Positions 1 to 10,762 of a stretch of DNA of 64,000 nt are shown here, piece by piece. Made by a program: the position numbers and the translations under genes. The notes below the pieces were generated by a model. The model was given only the letters and a program-made list of their open reading frames with translations. It was not told the origin of the DNA and did not search any database. The stretch lies in the NCBI RefSeq assembly GCF_028502605.1, contig NC_079235.1, positions 4,030,001 through 4,094,000 of the forward strand. Direction: 5' to 3'. Within the stretch, counting starts at the first letter, position 1. Each line of letters starts with the position of its first letter. The DNA is from Trichoderma breve (Eukaryota; Ascomycota; Sordariomycetes; Hypocreales; Hypocreaceae).

Positions 1-42
1 GTATGTAGGATTGCCTGGCAATATGCCACGTTTTAGGAAGAT

Positions 43-474
43 CTACATGTAACGTTTAAAGTTAACTCCTGGGGCAAATCCTTCAGTCCATCCGAGAAAA
101 GCTATTGGCCAACAGAGCCTAGGTAGGTAAGCTTTCCTGCTTATGTAGTTTGGGTCGCAATGAAACAAAAACTCCGTTTCGTAACGCTCAAATTCCGGTG
201 GCGGACCGATCATGGCGTCCCAGGGGCCCATCGTCCGCCGCCAGAAGTCAGTGATAACATCTGATGCCGTCAAGATCAAGCCACGGACTGGGAATGTGAT
301 CATCTTGCCGTCTCGATATACATCCATGATTCTGCATACCCCTGCTTGCCACGGCACCTTTGCACCCGAACAATGGCGAATACTCCCTAAATCGCCACTA
401 CATGCTGTGAAAGGCAAAATTTTCCAACTCATATCGAGTTTGAACTCGCCAAACTGCTGAGGGTGATGAGCCAT
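43..474 (-). CDS. Putative small protein of unknown function at window edge
   Basis: An open frame of 143 residues begins with ATG in a good context (GCC before, G after). I recognise no family. The composition is balanced and rich in aromatic residues (several Trp, Tyr and Phe), which is more protein-like than most chance frames here, and I see no signal peptide or membrane segment. The frame ends at a TAG that could equally be an intron acceptor: GTTAAC, a plausible branch point, lies about 20 bases before ATGTAG, and the sequence after it stays open to the edge of the window. The gene may therefore continue to the left. Whether it is real is uncertain. Confidence 0.33.
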   Translation of the reverse strand: MAHHPQQFGEFKLDMSWKILPFTACSGDLGSIRHCSGAKVPWQAGVCRIMDVYRDGKMITFPVRGLILTASDVITDFWRRTMGPWDAMIGPPPEFERYETEFLFHCDPNYISRKAYLPRLCWPIAFLGWTEGFAPGVNFKRYM

Positions 475-2649
475 GGCTATAAATCGTTTTAGCCGTCTGG
501 TTGAGTACGTAACGCCTCACAACGCCATCACAAACGATATGCAGGTACATGTTTTGCATCTCGTTGGCTAATCACTCCCCGAGTATCTTCAAACCTTGTC
601 GCTGATGAAAGTAGCCATCCATCCATGTGATGACCAGGATGATATGGCCTTGACACATGCGGCGTATTCCATATGCCACATGGTCTCGAGTGAATCTCTC
701 GATAACCTGCTCATTTCTTTTCAGCTATCATTAGATCTAACAAACGCAAGCAAGCCTCTCCATGAGGCAATGGGTCTAGAGCTTGGCAATCGGGCTTCAT
801 ATCATCAAGCCTCTCCAAAAGTGAATCACTCAACTCCAGCCAAACAACTAGCTAGCTGGGCCAAGCTTCCTCACCCGCTAGACCCTCGAGTCATGCCACC
901 GTAGACAAGAACGAGGCATTATCCTCCTCGCTTGCAAAGGGCGTCATGATTGAACCATCCCCATGATCCCCATGGGCGGTGCGCGGCCCCCCCGTGGTTC
1001 ATTAGTTTGACAAGACAAGCACTTTTCGTACTCGTTATATTGACAGCGATATCCATCACGTAAAGGAAACCCATCGCGGACTGCCAAACTAAGCCCTAAC
1101 CAAGAGGCTAGACGCATCCCATCCACCTTTCCACCTTTCAGTATCCATATTCCGCACTGCGGCCCTTCTTTTTCCATTTGAGGACCAGCCTCGCCAATGG
1201 GGTGCTGAGGTAGGCGCGGCGTGTGCTTTCGCCGCAAGCTGCGGGTAGTTCAGCTCTGCCGGAGGGTCGTCTCTCTCTCTCCTGAGCGAGAGCCAGGGGG
1301 GACCGGAAGAGGCGAGCTTCTCTTGTGCTTCTAGCTTCTACGGCTTTTCTTCTTTTCTACTATGATTTTCTCTTAAGCTTCTTCTTCAGCGCCACATAAC
1401 GATATTCCTCCGTAGCGGCGGGTTTGTCCTCCCCCTTGTCCGCCAGAAGGGCGCGATTACCTGTAAATAACCTGTTCAGAAGCCTAGAAGCCCATCCCCG
1501 GCACTGCTATGAAGGAATCAGGCGGCCAAATTTGCAGCGCCGGCAGACGTGATTGGAAGAAGCTCCGATCGCGTCATCGGCCCACGCCGGGTCCGGGCGC
1601 GACAGAATCGGGAAAGGCCCCGATGTCGTGCTCGGTGGCGGGTCTTCTCACTCTTTTTTTTTCTTCACCTTTCTTTTGTCTTTTTTTCGAGAAGGATTCC
1701 AGGGCTTATTTTTTTGGCTTTAGCTATTGCTTTTTTCTGTATTGGAGTTAGTTTGGCATGTGAAGGGGTCATGGATAGCATCGGCTTCTGGTTTCGTTGG
1801 GTGATGTGTTGTTGGATGGCACCATTGTGTCTCATGTTGAGCTTTCTTTCTTTCGACTTACATGATGCTGTCTTGAATGTTAGCTAGCATAGGTATCCTT
1901 TTACGCACTGACTGATTTGTACCTGACTACTAATTCATATCGTACTATGGAATAGTAAACGAGTAAGTAAGTATGCTCCATATTACTAGGTAATACTCTG
2001 GGTTCACGACTCATGGCCCGCTCTCGAGGCATCAGCTTATTTGCACACGAAAGAAAACTCCAAGAAATACCTGTAAACGGAATCCCTACAGAGACCAAAA
2101 ATCCTTGTCCCCAAAAAGCCTCGAATTCAATTCTTCTCTCTTGGCGTGACACGGCCTGCGCCTCTTTACCAAGCATCGCCAAGTCCATTCGCCATCCCAA
2201 TATCACACACACCTCGATGCTACCCAAAAAGGGGGGGCCCTTGAAGCTCCTTTGCGTACGTTTAGCACCCGATGGCACCATGCGGGCCTGGCCCCGCCCA
2301 AGAACAAGCTTTTCTTCCTTCTTGTTACTCGTGCTTCTCTAGTTAGCAGCTGTTTCGTTCTGGTGTCTTTCTAGCCTTTGATCCAGTTTTTGCCTTTCCC
2401 GGGATGTGTGTGTGACTCGATCCACCATTATGTATGTGGTTTGTCTCTTCGTATAAGTCTATAATAGGAACGGATCCCTTCGTCTTCGTCTCCTGCCTTT
2501 TTTATGATTCATCACTGCTTTTGGCCTTTTGTTATATAGGCTTTGTTTTATACATTTGCTTTAGTCTTTCGTATATCTGAGAGACTGGGCTTGTCTGTTT
2601 GTTGTTTCTCTGACGGCATTTTGCTGTGTTGTGTGAAACAGCAGAAACC
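475..2649. other. Gene-free stretch upstream of the permease
   Basis: I see no gene I can defend. Short frames exist on both strands, but they are low-complexity or overlap one another. The right half holds pyrimidine-rich tracts (around 1650-1740 and 2290-2640), as expected for a long fungal promoter and 5' leader of the permease that starts at 2650. A CAG just before the start codon (2641-2643) could be the acceptor of a leader intron, but this cannot be decided from sequence alone. Confidence 0.6.
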
Positions 2650-4357
2650 ATGTCGGGAATCAAGGGCTTCTTCTCGCCCAAGAGCGACGATGTCACCAAG
2701 TTGACTGGACAGGCTGGCAGCGACGCTGCTTCAGTCCAAAATGGAACTGAGAGTAAGTCCAATCTTCACCAAATACAAAAATTAACAATAACATGTTTTA
2801 ACACTTCTTCTCCTTCAGCTCAGTTCGAACAGGCCCGTGAAGCCAAACGTCAAATCGGCATCCCCTCAGCCTCCATGCTCATCTTCAACCGTATCATCGG
2901 CACCGGCATCTTCGCCACTCCCGGCTCCATCCTCGCCCTGTCTGGCAGCACCGGTCTTTCCCTATTCTTGTGGGTCGCCGGCAGTATCATCGCATGGGCC
3001 GGCACGGCCGTTTACATGGAATTCGGCACCGGTCTCCCCAAGAACGGTGGCGAGAAGAACTACCTCGAATACGTCTACCGCAAGCCTCGCTTCCTCGTCA
3101 CGGGCATGTACACCACCTATGTTATCCTCCTGGGTTGGGCAGCCGGTAACTCGGTCGTCTTTGGAGAGTACATCCTCAATGCCGCCAGAGTCGAGGTTAC
3201 GGATTGGAACCAGCGAGGAATTGCTGTGGCCTGTATCACGACGGCCTTTTTGATCCACGGCACGGCCTTGAAATGGGGTATTCGTCTCCAGAACTTCCTC
3301 GGTGTTATCAAGATTTGCATTGTCATCATCGTCATCATCGCTCCGCTGGCCAATATCAAGAAGGTCAAGGAGATCAACTGCCTCCACAACGCCTTCGAGG
3401 GCACAACTGGAAGTGCCTACGGCGTAGTCACCTCTCTGTACAACATCATTTGGAGTTTCATTGGCTACAGCAACGCAAACTACGCCCTCAGCGAGACCAA
3501 GAACCCGGCCCGCACTCTCAAGGTCGCCGCTCCCTTGGCTGTTGGCAGTGTCACTATTCTGTACATGCTGGCCAACGTTTCCTACTTTGCTGGTGTGTCT
3601 AAGGCTGAGATTCTTGAGGCTAAGAGACTCGTTGCTGCCTCTCTCTTCCGTAACATGTTTGGCGAGCGCGCCGAGAGAGCTCTCTCCGTCTTTGTGGCTC
3701 TGTCTGCCTTTGGCAACGTCTTGAGTGTCATCTTCTCTCAGGGCCGTCTCGTCCAGGAGCTTGGCAGAGAGGGTGTCTTGCCCTTTTCTCGCTTGTGGGC
3801 TAGCAACCGTCCTTTCAACGCTCCCCTGGCTGGTCTGTTTGAGCACTGGCTCATCACCATGATCACCATCCTTGCACCCCCCGCAGGTGATGCTTACAAC
3901 TTTGTTCTCAAGTAAGTACAATACCGCGTCTACACACTGAAAATAAAACAAACGTATACTAACCTTGTGTTTCAACAGCCTCATCTCCTATCCCCTCGCC
4001 ATCATTAACGTCTTCGTCGCCGGAGCCCTCATCCATCTCTACCGCAACCGCGCCGAATGGAACTGGAACCCCCCGATCAAGGCTACCTACCCAGTCGTCA
4101 TCTTCTTCCTGCTCAGCAACATTTATCTCGTCGTTGCGCCATTTGTGCCCCCCGAAGACGGCCAGAATGTCTATGAACACCTCCCTTACTGGATCCACTG
4201 TGTCGTCGGCTTCGGCGTCCTTTTCCTCGGCGCCGTCTACTGGTTGCTTTGGACTAAGGTCATGCCCTGGATCGGCAACTATGAGCTGGTGGAAGAAATC
4301 ACCGTGGATCCCATTGACGGATGGGAGAGATCTAGCTTCACTACCAAGAAGAAATAA
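2650..4357 (+). CDS. Amino-acid permease, MUP1-like (high-affinity methionine permease type)
   Basis: Plasma-membrane amino-acid transporter of the APC superfamily. Exons are 2650-2752, 2819-3911 and 3979-4357; the introns are 66 and 67 bp with GTAAGT donors, and the spliced protein has 524 residues. The first transmembrane segment carries the diagnostic SASMLIFNRIIGTGIF followed by ATPGSI, the substrate-gate glycine motif of this family, and a conserved EFGTGLPKNGGEKNYLEYV stretch follows. About 12 hydrophobic segments are visible. The overall pattern matches fungal MUP1-type methionine/cysteine permeases, although the exact substrate is inferred. The N-terminal ~55 residues are polar and cytosolic. 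The first intron is a multiple of three with no stop, so an unspliced message would also be readable. I chose the ATG at 2650 because ACC precedes it and no upstream ATG is in frame. Confidence 0.9.
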
Positions 4358-4822
4358 AGGGGAGGGTCATGATTATAAAAGGAGGACAGTGTTGGTAATG
4401 AGGTTGTGTTGAAAGCGTTTGGATACCCCAATAGATTAAAATAATGTTAATGAATTTTATCTGCTCCCGAGTTTCTACAAGAAATCCATCTAAATGAAGT
4501 GTGCAAGTAAACTAGGTATCTTAAGAAGTAGTGTCATTGCCAGAATAGCATGAAGAGGTTTGATCCTCCAAGTCTCGTCTCTCGATTGGGATGAATGGTG
4601 ATTTCTAATATGATATACACAAACTAAGAGAAGAAAAAGTATTTCCTCATCGTGTCTATTATAACTACCCAGTATTTATGCTGAAGTCTCAACTATTCCC
4701 TCATCTTCATTCCCTTCCGGGTAGGCTAATATGACTGCGAATCCTAGCCTGAGCTAAAGTTAAGCTGGCCCCAGTTTAATGACAGCCTTATAATGACTAA
4801 TGAGTGCAACTAATTTCCAACG
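4358..4822. other. Spacer between permease and tRNA
   Basis: Non-coding and AT-rich, with no frame worth calling. It should hold the 3' untranslated region of the permease and the upstream flank of the tRNA gene. Confidence 0.6.
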
Positions 4823-4914
4823 GGGGATATGGTGTAGGGGTATCACGTTTGCTTTGCATTGTTCATTCAATACAAGCCTGTAAAAGGTCGGGGGTTCAAA
4901 TCCCTCTGTCTCCA
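4823..4914 (+). tRNA. tRNA-Ala (anticodon UGC) with a 20-nt intron
   Basis: A full cloverleaf can be folded. The acceptor stem GGGGATA pairs with TGTCTCC and contains the G3-U70 wobble that identifies alanine tRNAs. There is a D-arm with GTG/CAC, an anticodon stem TTTGC/GTAAA around anticodon TGC at 4855-4857, and a T-arm GGGGG-TTCAAAT-CCCTC. A 20-nt intron (4859-4878) lies at the canonical place, one base 3' of the anticodon. The mature tRNA would be 72 nt before CCA addition. A discriminator A is at 4914. Confidence 0.93.
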
Positions 4915-4925
4915 CGTGTTTCTTC

Positions 4926-4932
4926 TTTTTTT
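4926..4932 (+). terminator. RNA polymerase III oligo-T terminator
   Basis: A run of seven T begins 12 nt after the tRNA-Ala 3' end, the usual pol III stop signal. Confidence 0.8.
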
Positions 4933-5163
4933 GCGATTTTTCACAGCGATGCCAATTATTGCTGTCGAGTATGCGCTGTCTCTTTTCTTTTTTATTCGTC
5001 TTCTTTTCCCTCTTTTCCTCTTGCGGTTTCTGCCATTCTCATCCCTAATGTTGTGCATTTATTGTCTGAGGGGTTGCGAGCGGTTTGTGCGGAACACACC
5101 TCCTTGGCAGGCTGGTCATCACCGTATATTCACTTGAATTGTGCTCTGTTTATTTTGTCATTT

Positions 5164-7249
5164 CTATTCAGCTACAATTTGTGCCTTTTCTACTCCAAGC
5201 TTATCTATATGATCTATTCTAGATATAGCGTCTGCTATGTATTGGCTCTCTTGATGCCTGAAGTCTATCTCCCTCTTCCTCGGTTGCTCATAAGCATCCG
5301 GTGCTGGCCGTTTATGAGTATACTCACTCTGTATGGTATCATCAGTCTCTGTTGTAGCAATTGTTGACTTAGCGGCCAACCTTGCCTCTCTTGCCAATCT
5401 TTCCTTTAATAATTCAGACTTTTCTACAGTCATGTCAACGCACTCTGCACTCGTTGGCCGGATTCTCCTCTGTGACGCCATCTCAGAATCTGGAAACCGA
5501 AAGGCGGCAATCAAGAAATCGCAAAGTGGCTCTTATCAGGAATAAGTATGTAAATGTTAATATTGGCTTGACTTGGATGAACTCACCGCCTAGATTAGGA
5601 TAATAATCGGCCACCTTGCCAACTGCTTTCTCGTATCGGGCGTGGAATTTCTCTCGTGCTTCAACGACGTCGCGATCTTTTCTCCATGGATTGCCTTCTG
5701 TGCCGTAAGACCATGGAAACACACCGAAGATTGCTCTAAAGAGGCTGACGCCCAAAGCCCAGACATCTGTTCGGCCGTCGTATTCTGTCATTTCATGTTC
5801 TGGTGAATGGAATCCCACTGTGCCGTTCGATCCGGGTGCTGCTTTAATCGCAGTTTGGCCATTGGGAATCTGCTCCATGGAGTCAATATCAAGGATAGCG
5901 GTACGTGGAGGACGAGAATAAGACGCTAGGTGTGCCGGCTTATTCATTTCATTTTTGTGAAAGTCCAAGAGTCCGATGTTTTCTGGTTTGATGTCTGTAT
6001 GCACTATGCCACGTGCATGTAAAAAGGCAAGACCTCGAAGACAGTCGTGTAAGATGAGCTCATATTTTGTATAGCTATCGGAACGGGATAAGCACTGGAG
6101 CAACAAGAAAACAAACGGGCTTGCAACTTACTGTACGTCTTTGGGTATTTCAGATAATGTAAACCCGACGTAAGGCTCCAAAATAATATGGAACTCGTCC
6201 ACTTGCCGACCTTTTATGTGAATGCTCTCAATCATTTTTAAAACATTTTGTTGCTTTTCGGCTTGTGCTTGCTGCGCAATGAATTCCATCAATGCAATTT
6301 TTTCTCGAGTATATTGTATTCTGGTTGGCCTAGCCTCCATCGTCTTAACAGCCACAATCTTTTGTCCATCGGGACCAACAGCTGGACGTACGCGGCCAAA
6401 GGTACCTCGACCTGTCAAGCCGCCCGTAATTGTATATTTTCCTATAGTTTGTACATTCGTTGTCTGAGGAGTGGGAGTAGCTTGCAGGATTTCTTTGGTT
6501 GGCTGGTTATCACCATGAATACCTGTAATGTGGCTACTGAGATCCGTTTGACCTTGGGGTCGGAGGCAGTATGAAGTATACTCGAGTGAGTACATTAAAT
6601 CACCAAAATGAATTCGATTTTGCCCAAGGGCACAGCCGGCAACGCTGCCCTTGGAAGTCAAAGAAGTTGCATTAACAACAGCAGAGTTGCCGAATTCCAA
6701 CGAAACGGTCGCTAGACGTGTTTCTGGAGAAAAGTTGATGACGGCGTGTCTTCTAGCGACGTTGCCAGCACGACTATCTGTGAGTAATATGTCGACGGTA
6801 GGCTGGGCAAAGGAAACACCCCTTTTGCTGAGACGGCCAATTAACCAGCCGCAGTCGGAATGAAGCGTTTTGATATTTGAGTCTAGAAAATAGAAGCCTG
6901 TCCAGATCATGGTAGGGCATGGCTCTTCAAGACTACATGTAGATGATGATAACGAAGACGGTGACGAGGGACTTTCAACTATTGTGCTATGATTGACAAA
7001 TCGGGAGACGGCAGAATCATAGACTTGTTCATCGGAAAACCACATGAATTTCGCATAGTGGCTCCGGACGTCAGTCACGAGATCTTCATCGTCGGATTGA
7101 GCATCTTGCTCTTTGATAAAGTCAACAACCTGTGAAAAAGCCCATTTGGCAGCTTCGTTTTCTGGACGAAGCACCATCAGCGCACGCCCAGCCGGACTAC
7201 TGAATCCTAGCGGGTCCAATATAGTGGCTACGCTGCTGGGAGACGCCAT
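5164..7249 (-). CDS. FHA-domain serine/threonine protein kinase (atypical motifs)
   Basis: Predicted signalling kinase. Exons on the minus strand are 7249-6132, 6074-5587 and 5489-5164 (introns of 57 and 97 bp), giving 643 residues. A forkhead-associated (phosphothreonine-binding) domain lies near residues 135-225, with GRLSK and ARRHAVI motifs. The kinase domain starts near 275: glycine loop GRGTFGRV at about 281-288, ATP-binding Lys in VAVK near 302, catalytic loop HTDIKPEN at about 398-405, then SPEHE and a DVWALGV helix. The architecture resembles Rad53/Chk2-type and related fungal FHA kinases, but the HRD arginine is Thr and the DFG motif reads DID. The C-terminal ~110 residues are charged and without known domains. 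It is convergent with the permease, and its start lies 266 bp from the divergent gene at 7516, so the two probably share a promoter. Confidence 0.88.
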
Positions 7250-7515
7250 ACTGGAGCTCAGAGTTGCTTTTCAACTAGAATAAATCAGGCAGATATATGT
7301 AACAATCTAAACTATAAAATGCATCATATACCTGCTTTATAAATCCTTGGTCACCAGACCTGCTGCCTATGCTGGTTGTTGGGATGGAGCATCACGTGAT
7401 CTTATCCAGTGAGTGATCCTATCAAGGTTGACTGCAACCGATCAATGTCATGCTTGTGCAACTTGACACATCACCACGCCTGTAATGCGCCTCGACCGCG
7501 TACTTTGTCGGTCTA

Positions 7516-8365
7516 ATGGCCTCTTTCAGAGGACATGATAGCTATGACCATGACAAGACATTTCTGCCGAGCGCAACCGCAGCCGCGGCAGCGACAGTAG
7601 ACCAGACGATGGACACTGAGCTGGAATTAACGGAACCCAAGATTAGCTATTCCTGGACGTACTGGTATGCCAAGTTCACGGAGCTCAACGAATATGTACA
7701 GCTTCCCATTATATTCAGCATAGTGGCCTCTTGATTAACCGACTCTGTAGGAGTGTCTCCCTGATCCAGTTGAAACACAGGGCGCGCATCTCATCTCAGC
7801 GCCGTCGTCGCCGAATGCAGTAGAGTCACGCCATGATCCTTCTTCGTTCTACGACCACCTGTTTGAGAGACTGCGCGGGCTTGCTTTGCGACAGTCCATA
7901 CGTGAGAATATCTACGGTGAAGAGTTTGCCAACGAGTGGCCCATCTCACGGACACCACGCGCCTTGGCGAACGAGATCCGGGTAGCTCGAAGAAAGGCCC
8001 GTGACGCACTGCTGCATCTGGATTCTCCATCTACGTCGTCGGATTCTGAATACGAGCCGGCGTGGAGGAGAAGAATTCGTGAAGCGCGAGAAAAGAAGCG
8101 CCAGGCCAGGAAGCAAGCCAAGCTACTGGCTCAGGCTCAGACTCAAACTGAGGATTCGGTTCAGCTTCAACTTCAATCCCAAGTTCAGCCTCGAACTATA
8201 CAGGTTGAACCTCAACCTCAGGCACGGTTCCTCCTTGAGCCTATTGTTGAGGATGAGGCAGAGCAGTCGCCCATCCCCGCTACCAGGGCTCTAACCGATG
8301 CCGTTCGCCAGATGACCATACCGCCGTCTCGCAAGTCAGGCGACGATGCCAGGAATTCCAACTAA
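7516..8365 (+). CDS. Hypothetical protein, 264 residues, Gln-rich
   Basis: Two exons, 7516-7695 and 7751-8365, joined by a 55-bp phase-0 intron with a TTAAC branch point and a CTGTAG acceptor, produce one coherent 264-residue protein. I do not recognise the family. The N-terminal part contains an alanine run. The middle (about residues 90-125) is likely helical and well structured. A strongly charged Arg/Glu/Lys helix (about 155-180, coiled-coil-like) follows, then a Gln-rich segment built from imperfect QLQ/QPQ repeats, and an acidic tail. There is no signal peptide or membrane span. The splice join that keeps frame across three otherwise closed frames is the main reason to believe the gene. 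It is divergent from the FHA kinase. Confidence 0.7.
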
Positions 8366-9421
8366 CTCTTTTGCGCCTTTGTGAATAATCTCAGCAATGT
8401 GTGCGATAAAGAAGGCGGTGACAACACTGTCACCTCTGTTGTCGCTGTCAAGGATCAATCATCCGAAAAACGCAAGGTGCCACCAACACCAGTCCCTCCC
8501 TCTTTTAAGCAGGCTAAAGTATGATAAGAGGGCTTATTGTTTTTTTTTTTTTTTTTTTTTTTTTCACTACTTGATCTCTCCAAAAATCGGTCCTATAAGC
8601 AATAAAGGCCGACATGTTTCAATTATTTACACAAATGGATCGTTTGACATACCCAGGCCATTAGCGATGGAGTTTATTTGATATGGGTAGTTTAAAAGGC
8701 AGGTACTAGATTTAGACATCAGGGGTCGGTATAAGGCGCAAGCAGATACCCTGGAAAAGGCGTTTAGTTTAGTTTGGGATATTCATCTTTGGTTGGTATT
8801 TGACATTCTAATGCTATACTTATATTGAAACATATTCTTTATTCAGACACTAGAAAAGACAGTGACCGTGTGGTAAGTAGTAAGCAAGATAATTACTGTT
8901 GAAAGTGCCTTGCATTCTTGGTGCTTAGCCTTAAAGCAACATGTAGATCCGTGGGCGCCGTGCCTGGGTAGCATCAACACTCCTGTTAATGGCAACTCAA
9001 TACAAGGAATAGAATGAAACAAAGTCATAACCTCGGAATATTACGCAATACCACGAATCCGAGTACTAGACACTACAATGCAAAACCCCGTCAGCCCAAC
9101 AAATAATCCGCGGAGTCGCAAATAGAAGTGCCTGGAATTCCCACAACCCGAGGTATCTAAGGTCCGAGCTTTTGCCGCAAGCTGCAATACAACGTCAGGC
9201 TTGCTTCGAATCGCCATCAACGGCGGGGCATTTCTCTCAAATCCCATATCCACCTCCCGACCGTCCCCCCGACCGTTCCCGAGCGAGCTAGAGCAACGGC
9301 GTTTGATGCTTAGCTCTTTTGTATAAACTCGCATCTCCCCCCGAATTCGGATTCTCGATTGGCACTTCATTTAAGCTTCTACATACTACACACTGAGCGA
9401 TTACTGCAGTGGTACTACAAG
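8366..9421. other. Intergenic stretch with a long poly-T tract
   Basis: No gene is seen. An uninterrupted run of 25 T lies at 8540-8564, about 175 bp after the stop of the orphan gene. The right part should be the promoter and leader of the DAP1 homologue that starts at 9422. Confidence 0.6.
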
Positions 9422-10022
9422 ATGGAGTACGTCGAGCATCGCATGAACGACGAGGCCGTCAAAGAAGCCGCCAGGTATATCAATACACAAACACACACAT
9501 TCCCTCCTCTATATCCCCCCAGCTAACATCAATCTTCACTCTAGCTCCGGCCTCGTCTCGCCCCTCAACATCGTCCTCCTCTCCATCATCCTCTACACAG
9601 CCTACTCCACCTTCTTCGCCAAATCCTCCTACCCTCAACTCCCAAAACCCCCTCCCCCCGTCGTATTCAAGACCTACAACCCGCACACCCTCCTGCCCTT
9701 CAACGGCGAAAACGGCGCCCCCGTCTTCCTCGCCGTCCGCGGCGCCGTATTCGACGTCTCCCGCGGCCGTAACTTCTACGGTCCCGGCGGGCCGTACGCG
9801 AATTTCGCGGGCAGGGATGCGAGCCGTGGGTTGGCGTGCGGGAGTTTTGATGAGGATATGTTGACCAAGGATTTGGATGGGCCGCTGGACACGTTGGCGG
9901 ATTTGGGGGCGGAGGAGATGGATGCGCTGAGGGGGTGGGAGGAGAGGTTTACGGAGAAGTATGACATTATTGGAAAGTTTGTGTCGATGAAGGATTTTGA
10001 GGAGCTTGAGAAGAAGGAGTGA
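9422..10022 (+). CDS. DAP1: Cytochrome b5-like haem/steroid-binding protein (DAP1/PGRMC family)
   Basis: A membrane-bound haem protein of the progesterone-receptor-membrane-component family. In yeasts Dap1 binds and supports cytochrome P450 Erg11 in ergosterol synthesis and azole tolerance. Exons are 9422-9474 and 9545-10022 (70-bp intron); the protein has 176 residues. One transmembrane segment spans about residues 25-43, followed by the cytochrome-b5-like domain. The family signature NFYGPGGPY then NFAGRDASRGLA is present, with Tyr102 at the position of the axial haem ligand of PGRMC1 (family knowledge). The C-terminus is acidic and helical. Family length is usual (about 150-195). Confidence 0.94.
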
Positions 10023-10762
10023 TTTTTTTCGGACGAGCAAAGTTTTAAGGTGAAAATTACGGGTTTGGGTTTCACGGGATATATATAAGCATTAAGGAAT
10101 GAGCAAGCAATGAGATATTCATTCAAAGATGGAATTCTTAAGGGGGGAGAATAGCTAAGCCTTTTGTTTTTTTCGGTGCTTTGATTCCAAGGAGAAACAT
10201 ATGGGTAAGATGACAAGATAAAAAAACGGCGACCTAAAAAACGCCAATGCCATGCCGTTTCTCAGATTCGAGAAAGGATTTCCACACAATATAAAACAAA
10301 GACAAGACACTGGGCCGGGAATCCAACCCCGTGATACTTCCCCGGCCCCAAAATACCCATCGTCCCTTTTTGCAGCAAGTAAAAACGCACTCCTTCCACG
10401 CAAAAAACGCAAAGTAGATTGACAAAGAAAAACAAAACGGGCTGGTGGAGTAGCCGCGGAGAAGAACCAAAGCAGACATATCCTCCAAAACAAAAAGAGC
10501 CATCCATCATCTCCCAAAGCACATCTTAGCCTCCCCCCCCCCCATTTGACTCCTCTTAGGTTCTGTCGTTCGTTAATAAAGAAAAAAGCTGGATTATGTA
10601 TGGTGGGAAATATCGGGGATATATATATATATAATATAGAGAGAGGTGTGTCGACGTAAGAAGTTTCGATAACAATGTCTGACACGGGTGGCAGCACATT
10701 TCCCATAGCATCTAAAGAAATCAAGGTTTCGAAAAAGAGAAAAAGGAGAAAACTGGTGTTCG
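10023..10762. other. Convergent 3' spacer
   Basis: This lies between the 3' ends of the DAP1 homologue (plus) and the M28-like gene (minus). The sequence is AT-rich with a short (TA)n tract near 10620-10635 and a C run near 10533. No coding frame is supported. Confidence 0.6.

Noticed and set aside
2962..3984. A 340-codon open frame antisense to the permease
   Set aside because: It lies fully opposite a well-supported transporter, is highly charged and has no domain. Codon bias of the real gene commonly opens the opposite strand.
6095..6131. A 37-bp intron in the FHA kinase using the nearest CAG
   Set aside because: Too short for a fungal intron and it breaks the frame; the TAG at 6075 gives a 57-bp intron and restores the kinase motif.
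9480..10040. A 186-codon frame antisense to the DAP1 homologue
   Set aside because: It covers the same bases as the DAP1 coding exon on the other strand and consists mostly of Val/Gly/Glu-rich low complexity.
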